Source: an uncultured Clostridia bacterium (GTDB lineage Bacteria > Bacillota > Clostridia > Christensenellales > UBA1242). From it: a DNA stretch of 36,265 nucleotides. The position numbers and the translations under genes were made by a program. Each line of letters starts with the position of its first letter. Positions within the stretch are counted from its first letter, which is position 1. The stretch lies in assembly GCA_949841045.1 (NCBI GenBank), contig CATKXS010000013.1, positions 1 through 36,265 on the forward strand. The letters run 5' to 3'. Below, piece after piece: positions 1-8,263 of this stretch. The notes beneath the pieces are model-generated. The model did no database searches, was not told the DNA's origin, and saw only the letters and a list, made by a program, of their open reading frames with translations.

Positions 1-1244
1 TAAAGTTTCCATTACTCCCATTTACTTCATGGTCATCTAAGTATATACAAGCAGAAGCTAAATCTACCTTCCAACCCGCAAACTTATATCCCTGTCTACT
101 GAAAGCATTAGGGTATAAATTTTGAGCAACGTTAAAGGTGAAATTCTGGTTTTCCATACTTCCACTGCCCTCTATTACGTTGTATTTTACAGTGTAGTTT
201 TTAGCTGTCCATTTAGCATAGAGGACTATTCCGCTTGTTCCATACCAGGTGCGAGCGCTTGTTCCGTTTGAATAGTAGTATTGCGTTCCTGAACCATTTG
301 TCCCTGTAAAATAACCACCAAAAGTATAGCCTGTTTTTTGTGGTATTGTTATGCTTGGCATTGGCTGACCATAGATTGCAGTAACCGAGCCCGTGCCAGA
401 AGTTGTGGCACCCATATTATTTAGTGTAATTTCTGACGTCCTAAGCGTCCAGTGTGCATATATGGAAACATTACTTGTCCCAAGAGTTGATGAGGAGGTA
501 ATCTTTGTGCCACCAGTTGAAGAAGTATACCAACCGTCAAAAGAGTATCCCGACCGCGTAACTGTTGGTAATGTTCCATAGTATCCGTCCACATATGCAT
601 ATTTATGCGCAACTGAAGTGTCTGAACCAGTTTGACTCCAGCCATTATCCAATGAACATGTTCCGCCATTAGTATAAGCCGATATGGTAATAGTTTTAGG
701 CTGGAACACCGGTTTGTAAGGCATGACGTTATCTCCCCATGATTGTGGAGTAGTTATAGTTACCGTACTACCATTACTACCTGCTGAATAACATTCCCAC
801 TCTTCCCAGCTATCTGCATCATCGCTAGAATTTTTATCATAACGCCACCAACCAGCAAAGGTATAGCCCGTAGGACAGTCAAGGTCACCAATCCGAAATT
901 TATATGAAGTATTGTTTTCCAGACTTATTGTAGCATAGTTGCCTTTTAAATAATTTATTTTATTGTTCACGTAAACGTAATATGATGGGTATTTATCATA
1001 ACGTGCAGGGAAATTTTCAGCATAGTAAGTACCATATGTTTTACTCGTGTCTATGGGGCTTCGCACAAAAACACCGCCCATATAAAAATCTCTAGCTGCG
1101 TAAGCGACCTCTTGTTTTATAGATTGATTAGCATTTTTACTGAATCCCCCCCCCCGAATTAGGCAAGGTTAGGGCAAGAGTTCCAAGTAAACCTAAAACA
1201 AGAGCTGCAAAGATATATAGACTAATTCTTTTTAAATTTTTCAT
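1..1244 (-). CDS. Phase-variable secreted protein with Listeria-Bacteroides (InlB-B type) repeats; currently out of frame; 3' end beyond window
   Basis: The ATG at 1244 follows AAAAGGGG and TAGGGG ribosome-binding sequence. It opens a typical signal peptide: Lys/Arg-rich start, hydrophobic core at residues 8-27, then Pro-Asn-Ser-Gly. At codons 30-33 lies a run of ten G (C10 at 1146-1155 on the plus strand). As written the frame stops after 35 residues. Removing one G (or adding two) gives an open frame of about 414 codons that reaches the window edge without a stop; I checked it codon by codon. The downstream part has aromatic/Gly-rich modules such as GYTFAGWW, GYSFDGWYTSS..AHWT, GYTFGGYFTG..YAKWT and GYKFAGWK, the pattern of secreted InlB-B/Flg_new domains in Gram-positive surface proteins. 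No start with a ribosome binding site exists after the tract, so the present register should give no exported product. The anchor region is outside the window. A sequencing error in the homopolymer is the main alternative. Confidence 0.8.
1146..1155. repeat. C10/G10 homopolymer inside a coding sequence
   Basis: Ten consecutive C on the plus strand (G on the coding strand) fall in codons 30-33 of the secreted repeat protein, just after its signal peptide. In AT-rich DNA such a run is very unlikely by chance and is a classic slipped-strand site. Register 9 or 12 is ON; register 10 is OFF. Confidence 0.85.
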
Positions 1245-1276
1245 AACCCCTACCCCTTTTATTTCTTTATATTTTT

Positions 1277-1306
1277 ATTGTATATCTTTTTGTAAGTTTA
1301 AGTCAA
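1277..1306 (-). promoter_or_regulatory. Promoter of the secreted repeat protein
   Basis: On the minus strand TTGACT (1306-1301) is followed after 16 bases by TATACA (1284-1279) or after 18 bases by TACAAT (1282-1277). It lies about 35 bases before the ATG at 1244. The rest of 1307-1434 is very AT-rich and I see no other gene there. Confidence 0.6.
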
Positions 1307-1434
1307 TTTTTAAACGACATTTTATTTCTTTTTTATAAAATTATATATCTTTTCAATAAATCAACATAAAAATGCCAATATTACTTCTACTATCAATCAA
1401 GAAAGGGAATTTTTTATTCACTTACTTTTTTTTA

Positions 1435-1461
1435 TAATAAAAAAGGTGGAAACATCCACCT
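1435..1461 (-). terminator. Rho-independent terminator after prfA
   Basis: The stem AGGTGGA/TCCACCT (1444-1450 with 1455-1461) has a 4-base loop and is followed on the minus strand by a T run. It closes the prmC-prfA transcript before the secreted-protein promoter. Confidence 0.8.
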
Positions 1462-1533
1462 CCTTGACTTATTTTGTTATTTTTGTTAACTCAATAAGTA
1501 ATATTCAATTGAATTATATGATGACTATGTTTA

Positions 1534-2619
1534 TCAGCAGGATGCGAGTTTATCAGCTCTATCTTTAAGCGTCAGTGCATCAATAAATTGGTCTATATCT
1601 CCATTAAGCACATTGTCAAGGCTATATGAGGTCACATTTACGCGGTGGTCAGTGCATCTGCCTTGTGGATAGTTGTAAGTACGCACTCTTTCAGAGCGGT
1701 CTCCGCTTCCAACCTGACTTTTACGGTTTTCTTTATATTCGCTTTCAATTTGACCTTGATAATATTCATAGAGTTTTGAACGCAAGATTGACATTGCTCT
1801 ATCTCTATTTTTCATTTGAGAACGCTCGTCTTGACAAGCAACCACTATACCTGTTGGAAGGTGCGTAATACGAATGGCAGACTCTGTTTTGTTTACGTGC
1901 TGACCACCCGCGCCAGAAGAACGATAAGTATCAACTTTTAAGTCCTTATCTTCAATTACAAAATCAACTTCTTCAATTTCTGGAAGCACTGCAACAGTTG
2001 AGGTTGAGGTATGTATGCGACCAGAGCTTTCTGTCTCTGGCACTCTTTGAACTCTGTGAACGCCACTTTCATATTTAAATCTGCTATACGCCCCCTTGCC
2101 TTTAACCATGAAAGTGATTTCTTTTATACCGCCAAGTTCGGTACTATTTAAATCCATAACTTCGACTTGCCAACGTTTCTTTTCGGCGTACATGCAATAC
2201 ATTCTGTAAAGTTCATTGCAAAATAGCGCTGACTCTTCACCACCTGCGGCCTGTCTGATTTCCACGATAACGTTGCTGTCGTCGTTTGCGTCTTTTGGCA
2301 ACAAGAGAATTTTTATCTCTTCAATTTCCTTTTCAATTTGGTCAGTAAGTGAACCAATGTCCTCATAAAATAGTTCTTTTAGTTCGTGGTCTGTTTCTGT
2401 TTCATAACATTTTCTGCTTTCTGCCAAATCTTTTACAAGTTTTTCGAGTTTATCATGAGCTTCAACGATTTCTTCAATCGAGGAACGCTCTTTAACAAGT
2501 TTTTTCCATTCTCTATTATCAGCAATCACTTCAGGGTCGCTCACCATTTCAGTCAGTTTTTCAAAACGCTCCTTTGTCTTGCCTGTTTTTTCTAAAAGTT
2601 CATTTGCTAAATCTTCCAT
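1534..2619 (-). CDS. prfA: Peptide chain release factor 1 (RF1)
   Basis: This 361-residue protein has the full length and motifs of bacterial RF1. The codon-recognition P-x-T motif is PET at 194-196 within VQRVPETESSGRIHTS, and the catalytic GGQ loop is at 238-240 (SGAGGQHVNKTESA). The GGQ glutamine is the methylation target of PrmC, encoded immediately upstream and overlapping by 20 bases. RF1 releases finished proteins at UAA and UAG codons on the ribosome. The ATG at 2619 has an AAGGG ribosome binding sequence six bases upstream, located inside the end of the prmC frame, so the two genes are probably translationally coupled. A terminator follows at 1435-1461. Confidence 0.97.
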   Translation of the reverse strand: MEDLANELLEKTGKTKERFEKLTEMVSDPEVIADNREWKKLVKERSSIEEIVEAHDKLEKLVKDLAESRKCYETETDHELKELFYEDIGSLTDQIEKEIEEIKILLLPKDANDDSNVIVEIRQAAGGEESALFCNELYRMYCMYAEKKRWQVEVMDLNSTELGGIKEITFMVKGKGAYSRFKYESGVHRVQRVPETESSGRIHTSTSTVAVLPEIEEVDFVIEDKDLKVDTYRSSGAGGQHVNKTESAIRITHLPTGIVVACQDERSQMKNRDRAMSILRSKLYEYYQGQIESEYKENRKSQVGSGDRSERVRTYNYPQGRCTDHRVNVTSYSLDNVLNGDIDQFIDALTLKDRADKLASC

Positions 2620-4327
2620 AAATTACCCTTTCAATTTTGTTGTAATCTTTTACGGCTTGGACATTGTCATAGTCTGCCTTTTGCATAAGTTCTATAACGC
2701 CGTCACTTTGCCCTTGTCCTACCTCAAACATAAGCCAACCCTTTTTGGCGAGTTTTCCTTTTGCCTCGTCAATGATTTTTCTGTAAAAGTCAAGGCCGTC
2801 CTCGCCGCCATCTAAGGCAATACGAGGGTCATATTTTTTGACTTCTATTTCAAGTTTTTCTATTTCTGCACTTTTGATATAAGGTGGATTTGATACTATT
2901 ATATCATACTTTCTTCCCTTTTTCAAACTTTTAAATAAATCAGATTGAGAAAAATCAATTTTTACATCATTTTTTTGTGCATTAGTCTCTGCAACTGAGA
3001 GTGCTTGTTTGGAAATATCGCTTGCGTAAACCTTGCAATCTGAATATTTTGCAATGGCAATAGCAATGGCACCGCTGCCCGTACATAAGTCGAGAACGCT
3101 ATGACAGTCACACTCGCCTATTTTTTTAAGCGCTTCTTCAACAAGGATTTCTGTTTCCATGCGTGGCGAGAGCACCTTTTTATTGACATCAAACTTGAGC
3201 CCGTAAAATTCTACAAACCCAAATATGCTTGAAAGAGGCTCGCCTTTTGCACGTCTATCGCAAGCACGCAAGATTTCTCTATATTCTTTCAAACTTACAC
3301 TTCTCTCTAGTTTTGTTTCTGCGCGATTTTTATTAAGCACTGTCCCAATAATCCAGTCGCAGTCGCTCTCTTCAAACTTATCTGACGCTTTAAGTTTGGT
3401 TTCCATTTCGGCATAAACTGTGGACATAGCAATCCGTCCACTTTTAATTTTTTCAAAATCATTATAGCTTGCAAGTTCTTTTACTGCCACGTTTAACACC
3501 TCGCTTTGTGTGGTGTTTGGTCTTATACTTACAAGCCAGTTTGTTACAATTGCAATATCCTTTATCCATGTCGCCTTAGTTTTACTTGCGAAAAGCAGGG
3601 CTTCATAAATAACAGGCACGCAGGCTAAAAACAAGAGTAGGTTTATAAGAAAATTTAATGGCCAAAACACATTTATACCTACCAATGTTATCACAAAAGT
3701 TGAAAATAAAAAAACGTTTACTAAGAAATTTAAAAAATTAAGAGGATATGTGCGTGGCCTAAGCGTTTCAACCTTCCCGCTCATGTGGACATTTCCGGCA
3801 CCATTAAAAGAATATAGTCCGCTCATAAAAGGCGCAAATCTCAAAATAACAAAAATAAGATAGAGAAAAGCAAATCTTAAGAGAGCAACAATGAAAGCTC
3901 TAAAATAATAATTATCATTACTTGGAAAGGCTTTTCTGAAAAGATATGATGGAAGTACTGCTAGAAACAAAAAGCCAAACAAAAAGGCAGCGATAATTAT
4001 AGCAATAAGAACAATATAAATTGAGGCTATAGAAATATTTTTTGCAATCTTAAAGCTTTTATTTTTATCACTCTCTGGACGCTCATCAAGCTCTTGCATA
4101 AGAAAAAAAGAACTTATATAAAGCCAAAGTCCCCAAAAAAGATAGGTGAAGCCTCGAATAATTGGAAGAGTAAATATTTTTTTTATTTCTTTTACTATCT
4201 TTCCGCCAACAATTTTATTTCCACTTGAATCTATCATACTTGCGCAGAGGCGGTTTTTGTCAAGCACTCCCACGCCATTTCCAAAAGGCAAAATTAGTTT
4301 ATCCATAGACTTATTATTGCCAAACAA
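2600..4327 (-). CDS. prmC: Fusion of a DUF1385 (YqhQ-like) membrane domain with PrmC, the RF glutamine methyltransferase
   Basis: Residues 1 to about 285 are a multi-span membrane domain (hydrophobic segments near 60-75, 96-125, 140-165, 205-245) resembling DUF1385/YqhQ; its FNGAGNVHMS looks like a degenerate form of that family's YHGAEH motif. Residues about 290-575 are a complete PrmC: an N-terminal helical domain with LSPRMETEILVEEAL, the SAM motif VLDLCTGSGAIAIAIA, and the catalytic NPPY at 480-483. PrmC methylates the GGQ glutamine of release factors; its substrate prfA overlaps the 3' end. In related Bacillota DUF1385 and prmC are usually separate neighbours, so this is a single-chain fusion tethering the enzyme to the membrane. 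Codon 1 at 4327 is TTG, with AGGTG 11 bases upstream; an ATG at 4306 (codon 8) is an alternative but lacks a ribosome binding site. Confidence 0.9.
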   Translation of the reverse strand: MFGNNKSMDKLILPFGNGVGVLDKNRLCASMIDSSGNKIVGGKIVKEIKKIFTLPIIRGFTYLFWGLWLYISSFFLMQELDERPESDKNKSFKIAKNISIASIYIVLIAIIIAAFLFGFLFLAVLPSYLFRKAFPSNDNYYFRAFIVALLRFAFLYLIFVILRFAPFMSGLYSFNGAGNVHMSGKVETLRPRTYPLNFLNFLVNVFLFSTFVITLVGINVFWPLNFLINLLLFLACVPVIYEALLFASKTKATWIKDIAIVTNWLVSIRPNTTQSEVLNVAVKELASYNDFEKIKSGRIAMSTVYAEMETKLKASDKFEESDCDWIIGTVLNKNRAETKLERSVSLKEYREILRACDRRAKGEPLSSIFGFVEFYGLKFDVNKKVLSPRMETEILVEEALKKIGECDCHSVLDLCTGSGAIAIAIAKYSDCKVYASDISKQALSVAETNAQKNDVKIDFSQSDLFKSLKKGRKYDIIVSNPPYIKSAEIEKLEIEVKKYDPRIALDGGEDGLDFYRKIIDEAKGKLAKKGWLMFEVGQGQSDGVIELMQKADYDNVQAVKDYNKIERVIYGRFSK

Positions 4328-4411
4328 TTGACGTTTAACACCTAATTAAATAATTTAACTATTCTATTATGTAATAATATTTTTTCATAAAACTCAAACC
4401 ACACGCCTTTA

Positions 4412-4447
4412 ACAAAAAATCACACTCATTTTGTTTCGAGTGTGATT
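4412..4447 (-). terminator. Terminator after the diacylglycerol-kinase family gene
   Basis: Perfect stem AATCACACTC/GAGTGTGATT around a 10-base loop, followed on the minus strand by ATTTTTT. It separates the lipid-kinase gene from the prmC fusion. Confidence 0.85.
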
Positions 4448-4455
4448 TAAATAGT

Positions 4456-5382
4456 CTAAATATTCTTAATCTGTTTTGTAAGTCTTTCTTTTTTAGGTAC
4501 GATAATGTTTATGGCTTCCTTAATTACACTAGCCTCAAAACTGCCCGCGCTTATTTTTTCGCCATCAAGATTGATTGTCACTTCATTTCCAAGTTGAACT
4601 GAGAACGCTGGAACAAGAAAATGATGAAAATGTTTTCTACCTATATAACGTTCAAACCCTCTCAAAAACATAAACATAACTCTAAGTGCCGAGCCAAAAC
4701 TAACCCTATCTTTCTTTGTATCAACAAGCACAACGTCAACAAGTCCGTCATTTAAACTAGCTTTTTTATTTATCTTCATTCCAGCCGTGTAACGAGAATT
4801 ATTGACGAGCATGATGGCATACTTGCCTTCGATTTCACCGCCGTCATAACTGAGTTTTAAATTTAAAGCTTTTGTTGTGAACATACCTTTTGCACCATGA
4901 AAGAAGTAAGCAAGCTTACCCATTTTTTTCTTAGTTTTTTGGTCTGTTGCATAACTTGCCTCGGTAAAAAGTCCTGCACAACAAACATAAATGCCATATT
5001 TATTGTTGATTTTCATAACATCATGCGAAAAAGTCTCACCCTTCAAAATGTTGTCAACTGCCTTTTTGAGTTTTTTTGAAATGAAAAGTGAATGCGCAAC
5101 ATCATTGACCGTTCCAGAAGGAATATATCCTAGTGTCGGTTTTTTATCAAGGCTCATAACGGCGTCAATTATTTCATTGAGCGTCCCATCACCGCCAGCG
5201 CCAACAATCAAGTCAAACTCCGCGCCGCGCTCGCGAATTATCTCTCCGATATGCCCTGCATACTGCGAATGAGCAACTTCCACATCAAATTTTTCACTTA
5301 ATCTTTCTACGATATAACCCTCTTTTTCTTTAATTTTACATTTGCCAGACTGAGGATTATAAATAAATAAACATTTTTCCAT
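4456..5382 (-). CDS. Diacylglycerol kinase / YegS-BmrU family lipid kinase
   Basis: With the ATG at 5382 the product is 308 residues, usual for the DagK catalytic family. It begins MEKCLFIYNPQSGK (family N-P-x-S-G motif), has the nucleotide-binding GGDGTLNE at about 63-70 and PSGTVND at about 88-94. Such enzymes phosphorylate diacylglycerol or related lipids using ATP at the inner membrane face; DgkB of Bacillus is the closest role I can suggest, but the substrate is inferred. The frame extends upstream to a TTG at 5418, which I reject because those bases are a perfect TTGACA -35 box. No ribosome binding sequence precedes 5382 and the -10 box ends five bases before it, suggesting a leaderless mRNA. 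The divergent neighbour is yitT-like. Confidence 0.88.
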   Translation of the reverse strand: MEKCLFIYNPQSGKCKIKEKEGYIVERLSEKFDVEVAHSQYAGHIGEIIRERGAEFDLIVGAGGDGTLNEIIDAVMSLDKKPTLGYIPSGTVNDVAHSLFISKKLKKAVDNILKGETFSHDVMKINNKYGIYVCCAGLFTEASYATDQKTKKKMGKLAYFFHGAKGMFTTKALNLKLSYDGGEIEGKYAIMLVNNSRYTAGMKINKKASLNDGLVDVVLVDTKKDRVSFGSALRVMFMFLRGFERYIGRKHFHHFLVPAFSVQLGNEVTINLDGEKISAGSFEASVIKEAINIIVPKKERLTKQIKNI

Positions 5383-5387
5383 AGAAT

Positions 5388-5418
5388 ATAATATTACAAA
5401 ATTTTCTAAATTTGTCAA
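5388..5418 (-). promoter_or_regulatory. Promoter of the lipid kinase gene, apparently leaderless
   Basis: TTGACA (5418-5413) and TATTAT (5393-5388), spacer 19; TAATAT at 5396-5391 with spacer 16 is an alternative -10. The ATG starts at 5382, five bases after TATTAT, so transcription would start at or next to the start codon. Confidence 0.6.
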
Positions 5419-5476
5419 TAATTTTCAAAAAATCTATCAAAATATGCCTGAATAAACATATATTTTCTCTTTTTAT

Positions 5477-5505
5477 TTTGTATAAATCGAGTTTTGTGTT
5501 ATAAT
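5477..5505 (+). promoter_or_regulatory. Promoter of the yitT-like gene, apparently leaderless
   Basis: A perfect TATAAT at 5500-5505 lies six bases before the ATG at 5512; a weak -35 (TTTGTA, 5477-5482) is 17 bases upstream. No ribosome binding sequence exists between the -10 box and the ATG. Confidence 0.6.
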
Positions 5506-5511
5506 AATCCC

Positions 5512-6570
5512 ATGTTATTAAAACACGCAGAAAATAAACAAAAGCTAGATATAGGCAAATTTATATTCAGTTTAGTCATGGTATCAATTGCTGCATTTTT
5601 AGGCGGCGTTTCTTTTAAAAATTTTTTTGAATCAGCTGGAATTATTCCTACCGGTCTATCTGGTCTTGCATTAATTATTCGAAATGCAATTGCTAGTGCT
5701 GGACTTTCTCTTCCTACTTCGGTTGTATATCTCGTTTTAAACGCCATTCTATTCCTATTTGCATTTAGGCTCTTTGGCTGGAAATTCATTCTTGCCTCCC
5801 TGCTGGGTACAGGTTTTTACACTCTTGGCATGCAGTTTGGAAAAATTTCAATAATCGCAAACGCTCAAGTCGATGTTCTTCTTTACGCAATTGTGGGCGC
5901 TATAATTTGTGGCTTCTCTGTCGGCATTGCAATGAAGTTTGGTGGCTCAACTGGTGGCAGCGACATTGCTGGCGTCATCATCAACAGGTATTTCCCAAAA
6001 ATTAAAACAGGATATTGTCTTCTTATTATAAACGCTTTCGTTCTTGTTCTCAGTATTATCACTGGTGGACTATCAACAGGACTTTATGCTCTTGTGGTTG
6101 CCGTAATCAATTCACTCACCACCAACCTCGTTCTTGATGGCTCAAAGCGTGTTGTCGCTCACTATATCATCTGTGACAAAAGTGAAGAAATTGCAAACGC
6201 TCTACTTGAACGCTATCATAGAGGGGTGACAAAAATTGATGGTGAAGGCATGTTCTCCAAAAAAGGCAAATCAATTCTTTTGTGCCTTCTTCCAAACCAA
6301 CTTTCAAGCGAAATGAAAAAGATAGTAAGCGACATAGACGAAAATAGCTTCATCTTCTCTTCAATTGTGACTGAAACAATGGGAAGTGGCGACTTTATGA
6401 AAGAGGCGTCAATCTTTAAAAATAAAGTTGTTGGCGCTCAAGAGAAAATTAAAAACCTCAATAAATATAACCGCCACAACGAAATCAAAAAGCTCAAACT
6501 CAAACGTAAACAACGCACATACAAAATTTTTAATGGTGACAATTTAAAATCTCAAAATAAAAAAGACTAA
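5512..6570 (+). CDS. YitT/DUF161-DUF2179 family membrane protein
   Basis: Starting at the ATG at 5512 the protein has 352 residues. About the first 200 form five or six membrane segments with the family's Gly-rich pattern (GGVSFKNFFESAGIIPTGLSGLAL, shown only in part here; KFGGSTGGSDIAGVIINRYF motif region at positions 5935-5997). The C-terminal soluble part (VTKIDGEGMFS, then IVTETMGSGDFM) matches the DUF2179 domain that normally follows. The last 40 residues are a Lys-rich tail. The molecular role of the family is unknown; some members are induced in stress. An upstream TTG at 5494 is in frame but precedes the -10 box and is rejected. A terminator overlaps the stop codon. Confidence 0.9.
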   Translation: MLLKHAENKQKLDIGKFIFSLVMVSIAAFLGGVSFKNFFESAGIIPTGLSGLALIIRNAIASAGLSLPTSVVYLVLNAILFLFAFRLFGWKFILASLLGTGFYTLGMQFGKISIIANAQVDVLLYAIVGAIICGFSVGIAMKFGGSTGGSDIAGVIINRYFPKIKTGYCLLIINAFVLVLSIITGGLSTGLYALVVAVINSLTTNLVLDGSKRVVAHYIICDKSEEIANALLERYHRGVTKIDGEGMFSKKGKSILLCLLPNQLSSEMKKIVSDIDENSFIFSSIVTETMGSGDFMKEASIFKNKVVGAQEKIKNLNKYNRHNEIKKLKLKRKQRTYKIFNGDNLKSQNKKD

Positions 6571-6586
6571 AAACTTAGTCTTTTTT
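6561..6586 (+). terminator. Terminator overlapping the yitT stop codon
   Basis: Stem AAAAGACTAA/TTAGTCTTTT around a 4-base AAAC loop, followed by T residues. The TAA stop (6568-6570) is part of the 5' arm. Confidence 0.85.
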
Positions 6587-6623
6587 ATTCGTATTTTAAC
6601 TACAAGGAAACATGCGAGGTGCT

Positions 6624-6785
6624 GTTCGGCGGATAATCCGCAGGAACAAAACTAAACTTAAACTTGTTTGCATGTCTTACGAAAGTGGGCGGATAATCCG
6701 CACGATAGAAAGTGGGTAACCCACGGAACGCAGTAAACCTAAATTTTCAATTTTCCCTACGATAGAAAGTGGGTAACCCACACTA
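6624..6785. repeat. Palindromic repeat cluster A
   Basis: Four 13-base odd palindromes: GCGGATAATCCGC at 6629-6641 and 6689-6701, GTGGGTAACCCAC at 6712-6724 and 6769-6781. Members of each pair are 60 and 57 bases apart. The GTGGG copies are preceded by ACGATAGAAA, and the 6712 copy is followed by GGAACGC; read on the minus strand this is GTTCC-[GTGGG TTA CCCAC]-TTTCTATCG. The last palindrome ends one base from the stop codon of the gene at 6783. No coding capacity is seen in 6587-6782. Confidence 0.85.
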
Positions 6786-7127
6786 GAATTGTAAAACTAG
6801 TTGTTTTGAGATAAAGCCATACGCAATCAAGGCAACAACCATAATGTAGAAAGCGATTGCCGTGATACCATTAATTCTATGCCAAGGGTTACCCACCTTA
6901 ATGTCTTGAAGGAAGCTGTTGGCAGAAAATATACTTGCAATGCAGTAAACAATGACAATAATGCAAAGCCATTCATTTATGACTCTTAAATAATAGATTG
7001 CAACACACGCAATAGCAACAAGACAAGCAAGTATTCCGACAATTCTTCTAGTCATCATCTTGACTTTAAGATAACTTGCCTCTCTTTGTCTATATGTCAA
7101 TGGCACGCCACTAGATTTTGATTTCAT
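6783..7127 (-). CDS. Small membrane protein, three predicted spans, unknown function
   Basis: The 114-residue product has a basic N-terminus (residues 1-28, rich in Lys, Arg and Ser) and three hydrophobic segments at about 29-47, 51-69 and 86-108, with a loop NSFLQDIKVGNPWHRIN between the second and third. I do not recognise the family. The ATG at 7127 is preceded by AGAGGGG with five bases spacing. It ends with the sequence CAATTCTAG, immediately followed by a palindrome of the repeat family (gene sense GTGGG TTA CCCAC, then TTTCTATCG). It stands alone between two repeat clusters, separated from the PflX-like gene by 271 bases. Confidence 0.75.
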   Translation of the reverse strand: MKSKSSGVPLTYRQREASYLKVKMMTRRIVGILACLVAIACVAIYYLRVINEWLCIIVIVYCIASIFSANSFLQDIKVGNPWHRINGITAIAFYIMVVALIAYGFISKQLVLQF

Positions 7128-7181
7128 ATGCCCCTCTTTTTTATTAGTTTAAATATTTTATTCACCCATGTCAAATGTTTT

Positions 7182-7398
7182 CAAGCCAAATGCTTGGCGA
7201 TTATCGTAAAGTATTGTTTAAATATATTACTTATTACGTTCCCAAACCAAATGTTTGACGGTTATCGTAAACTATTGTTTTAAAATATTACCTATTACGT
7301 TCCCAAGCCAAATGCTTGACGAGCAAACTCAGTTTGTAGGAACGTAATTTGATGTGGAATTTCTGTAAGACTTACGATAATGATGCAAACTAAGTTTG
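7182..7398. repeat. Palindromic repeat cluster B
   Basis: Three direct repeats with a 61-base period carry hairpins CAAGC-CAAAT-GCTTG (7182-7196), CAAAC-CAAAT-GTTTG (7243-7257) and CAAGC-CAAAT-GCTTG (7304-7318). The second and third are preceded by GTTCC; the first two are followed by TTATCGTAAA. An oppositely oriented CAAACTCAGTTTG (7324-7336) with GGAACGTAAT pairs with the third so that ACGTTCC..GGAACGT form an outer inverted repeat. A last copy, CAAACTAAGTTTG (7386-7398), touches the stop codon of the next gene. I see no gene in 7128-7398. Confidence 0.85.
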
Positions 7399-8244
7399 CT
7401 AGAATTGTGGTATAAAATTCTCACTTGCACTTTCGAGTTCTTGAAAATAGCCTTCACTTAAACCCAACTTTTCAGCATGCGATAAAATAAGTTTATACTC
7501 AAGTGGTTTAAGCCCCTCTTTTATTCGTCCTCGAATTGGCGTGAACTGCCCCATTAAACTTACAAAGGGTTTATTTATTTCCTTAGCTATAAATTCAAGC
7601 AGCCTAAGACTGTCTTTTATATGGCCTGGCAAAACCAAATGGCGTATAAGCACTCCTTCAGTTAAAATTCCATCTTTAAATATGTTATTCTTCTTGCAAT
7701 CCTTCATGGCTTTTAAAGCCTCGCTTGCCACCTCAAAATAATTAGGCGCTTTAGCCAAAAGAGATGAAAGTTCGCTTTCATAAAACTTAAAATCAGGCAA
7801 AAACACATCAACTACTTTGGCAAGCTTTTTAATCATCTCCACATTTTCATAACCGCCCGAATTCCAAACTATAGGTATGGGAGAATTAAAATCAGCCAAA
7901 GCCTCAATTAAAAGTGAAGAAAATTGTGTTGGCGTGATTAAATCAATGCTGTCAAACCTTGTCAAATCAAAGCTCTCAAGATAAGCCCTAAACTCCTCAG
8001 CCGAATAACTCTCGCCTTTTCCTATATGCGAAATTTCAAAGTTTTGGCAAAACTCACACCTTAAATTGCAACCAGAAAAAAATATGGCAAGTGCACCTTT
8101 ATTTCCACTTATGCAAGGCTCTTCCCACATAAAATTTTCTAGTGTTTTGGCAACGCGAATTTTATCGCCCTCGCCACAAAACCCCTTTTTAATACTTCTA
8201 TCTATCCCGCATTTGCGAGGACAATCATAACACAATTTTTCCAT
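7399..8244 (-). CDS. PflX-like radical SAM protein (COG1313 type)
   Basis: This 281-residue protein begins with a cysteine cluster C5-x2-C8-P-R-x-C12 and C23, characteristic of the PflX-like 'putative pyruvate formate-lyase activating enzyme' group, followed by the radical SAM cluster CxxxCxxC at C59, C63 and C66 (GCNLRCEFCQN). It should bind a [4Fe-4S] cluster and S-adenosylmethionine; the true substrate of this group is not established. It is the third gene of pflB-pflA-pflX-like, starting 19 bases after the pflA stop. There is no clear ribosome binding site before the ATG at 8244, so expression may rely on coupling with pflA. The stop TAG is immediately followed by a family palindrome (CAAAC TTA GTTTG in gene sense). 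Confidence 0.85.
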   Translation of the reverse strand: MEKLCYDCPRKCGIDRSIKKGFCGEGDKIRVAKTLENFMWEEPCISGNKGALAIFFSGCNLRCEFCQNFEISHIGKGESYSAEEFRAYLESFDLTRFDSIDLITPTQFSSLLIEALADFNSPIPIVWNSGGYENVEMIKKLAKVVDVFLPDFKFYESELSSLLAKAPNYFEVASEALKAMKDCKKNNIFKDGILTEGVLIRHLVLPGHIKDSLRLLEFIAKEINKPFVSLMGQFTPIRGRIKEGLKPLEYKLILSHAEKLGLSEGYFQELESASENFIPQF

Positions 8245-8263
8245 AATTATTTTTCGTTTGAAA

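Noticed and set aside
421-669. Minus-strand 82-residue frame and plus-strand 62-residue frame at 393-581
   Set aside because: Both are shadows in other frames of the secreted repeat protein, whose frame has the recognisable domains.
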